64,000 nt of DNA from Pardosa pseudoannulata. Taxonomy: Eukaryota; Arthropoda; Arachnida; Araneae; Lycosidae. This document shows positions 62,889-64,000 of the stretch, in pieces (the first letter of the stretch is position 1; each line of letters opens with the position of its first letter). The stretch lies in contig CM063504.1 in the NCBI GenBank assembly GCA_032207245.1, positions 19,489,407 to 19,553,406 on the forward strand, read 5' to 3'. The notes beneath the pieces were generated by a model that was not told the origin of the DNA, searched no databases, and worked only from the letters and a program-made list of their open reading frames with translations. A program made the position numbers and the translations under genes.

Positions 62889-63632
62889 CAGGCTTGAAAT
62901 CCGTTCACTTTTCTCACCCTTAGTCACTTTTTTTTTACAATTAATCACTTTTAGTCACGTTTTTAAGTAAAGTCACTTTTAGTCACATTTTTCATAGTGC
63001 ATCCCAGCAAAAATCTGTTGTTGAAAAAAGAAAATCTGAGTTAATAACAAAATATTTTAATAAAAGACCAAAAATGTGATGCTCTCTTATTTTTCTTATT
63101 AAAATGTAATTAGTCACATGGTTTCCAGAATTTAGTGATTTTAAAAAGTCGTAAAGAAGTTCCTGAAATCTACATTTGTACTGAAATGTACATTTAATAC
63201 ATTAAAGTAACTTACGTCAAAGCACACATTTCTCTTTTTCTTCACAATTTTTGTTTAGATACTCTAATTTAGCTATGTACATATTTCAAAACATCATTAA
63301 TATATAAAGAAAATTGTGACTATAAAATTAATGTATTTTATGTATTCAAATCTAATTTATAAATTTCCTTGAATAAAAAGCAATGTTGAGTTGTGTTAAA
63401 CAAAATTTTTAACCTTTTTTTTTTTGGTATTTGACGCTAAAATCATGTCTTGCATGAATCATTTGATTTAGAGTTAAAATAAATACAAAAATCTTAATAA
63501 TAGCATCTGTAATCAAGAGGACAAAAAAAAATCGCTTTTTTTTTCAATGTTTAGTCACTTTTTGGTAATTTATTCTGTATTATTTGTCACTTTTCTCACC
63601 TTTTTGAAAGTACCTCAGGAGTTGCAAGCCTG
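62889..63632. mobile_element. Candidate MITE with CAGGCTTG termini
   Basis: Left end CAGGCTTGAAATCC; right end complemented CAGGCTTGCAACTCC. Near both ends the heptamer 'tagtcac' or 'gtcactttt' is repeated several times (left: 62921-62990, right: 63550-63600), a subterminal motif array as used by hAT transposases (family knowledge). No clear 8-bp duplication, no coding. Confidence 0.5.
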
Positions 63633-64000
63633 TGCTGGTTACCAGACTCTGTTTTCAAACGATTTTTCCTGGGGAGTAAATGGTGGAATTTTCGATCTAC
63701 TCAATAACTTCACTGATACTGCCTGAAGCATAGTTTTTTTCAAATTTAATTTCTTACATTTTATATAACCGTTTTATGACGAACGTCACGTCAGCGTCAC
63801 TAGAGAGGCCCTACAGTGAAGTCTATTTATGGATATTTTATGACTTTGTAAAATTAGATAAAATAAATAATACTCCTAGCTATTAGTTTGCTCGTGGCTT
63901 TTGACAGCAATTATTTTTGTTATTAACATTTTTTAATAAGCCGGGCAGATGTTTGATATATCTCAGTGATTCATTTGTGATACACCCATCCTGTGAAGGT

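Overview
This AT-rich (roughly two-thirds A+T by eye) eukaryotic window shows no operon-style coding. It carries degenerate transposon fragments, tRNA-derived SINEs with a (CCAAA)n-type tail, a Helitron, several hAT- and piggyBac-like MITEs, long (AT)n microsatellites and low-copy tandem arrays with 250-450 base units. Together with one recognisable metazoan exon and a Drosophila-type Inr+DPE promoter, this suggests an arthropod with large introns. I infer a chelicerate such as a spider from the repeat style, but no marker in the window proves the species.

The only host gene I can support is on the + strand. Positions 39759-39868 encode a signal peptide and the start of an ephrin receptor-binding domain (ending DIYWNSTNP), followed by a consensus splice donor. 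About 230 bases upstream, an initiator (TCAGTC) and a downstream promoter element (AGTCG) lie at exactly the canonical spacing. Everything from 39869 to the window end reads as the first intron. It is longer than 24 kb, and I could not find exon 2. The remaining short ORFs, especially the Tyr/Ile runs, come from microsatellites or chance.

Layout. 1-4140: intergenic, with part of a tRNA-linked repeat. 4143-4918: 267-bp tandem repeat. 6108-8103: SINE, hairpin, and a ~330-bp tandem array with a dimeric structure, invaded by a SINE and a hAT MITE. 8179-9451: piggyBac-like MITE containing a ~580-bp microsatellite. 11830-13120: broken hAT relic interrupted by ~880 bp, including a GC-richer island. 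19114-19904: Helitron. 25534-26314: internally deleted ZBED5-like hAT. 26980-27980: LTR-like promoter cluster, tRNA-linked repeat and a 495-bp microsatellite. 31084-31683: second hAT element with a perfect target duplication. 32390-36180: diverged repeat cluster with a clean piggyBac MITE insertion. 36245-39560: GC-richer island, inverted duplication, MITE, and the ephrin promoter. 39759-64000: ephrin exon 1 and intron 1, containing two tandem arrays, a LINE relic, MITEs, a full-length SINE and a CTCF-like motif.

No intact protein-coding transposon, rRNA gene, confident functional tRNA gene or CRISPR array was seen. Boundaries supported by target-site duplications are reliable to the base. 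Other repeat boundaries are approximate because they were aligned by eye.
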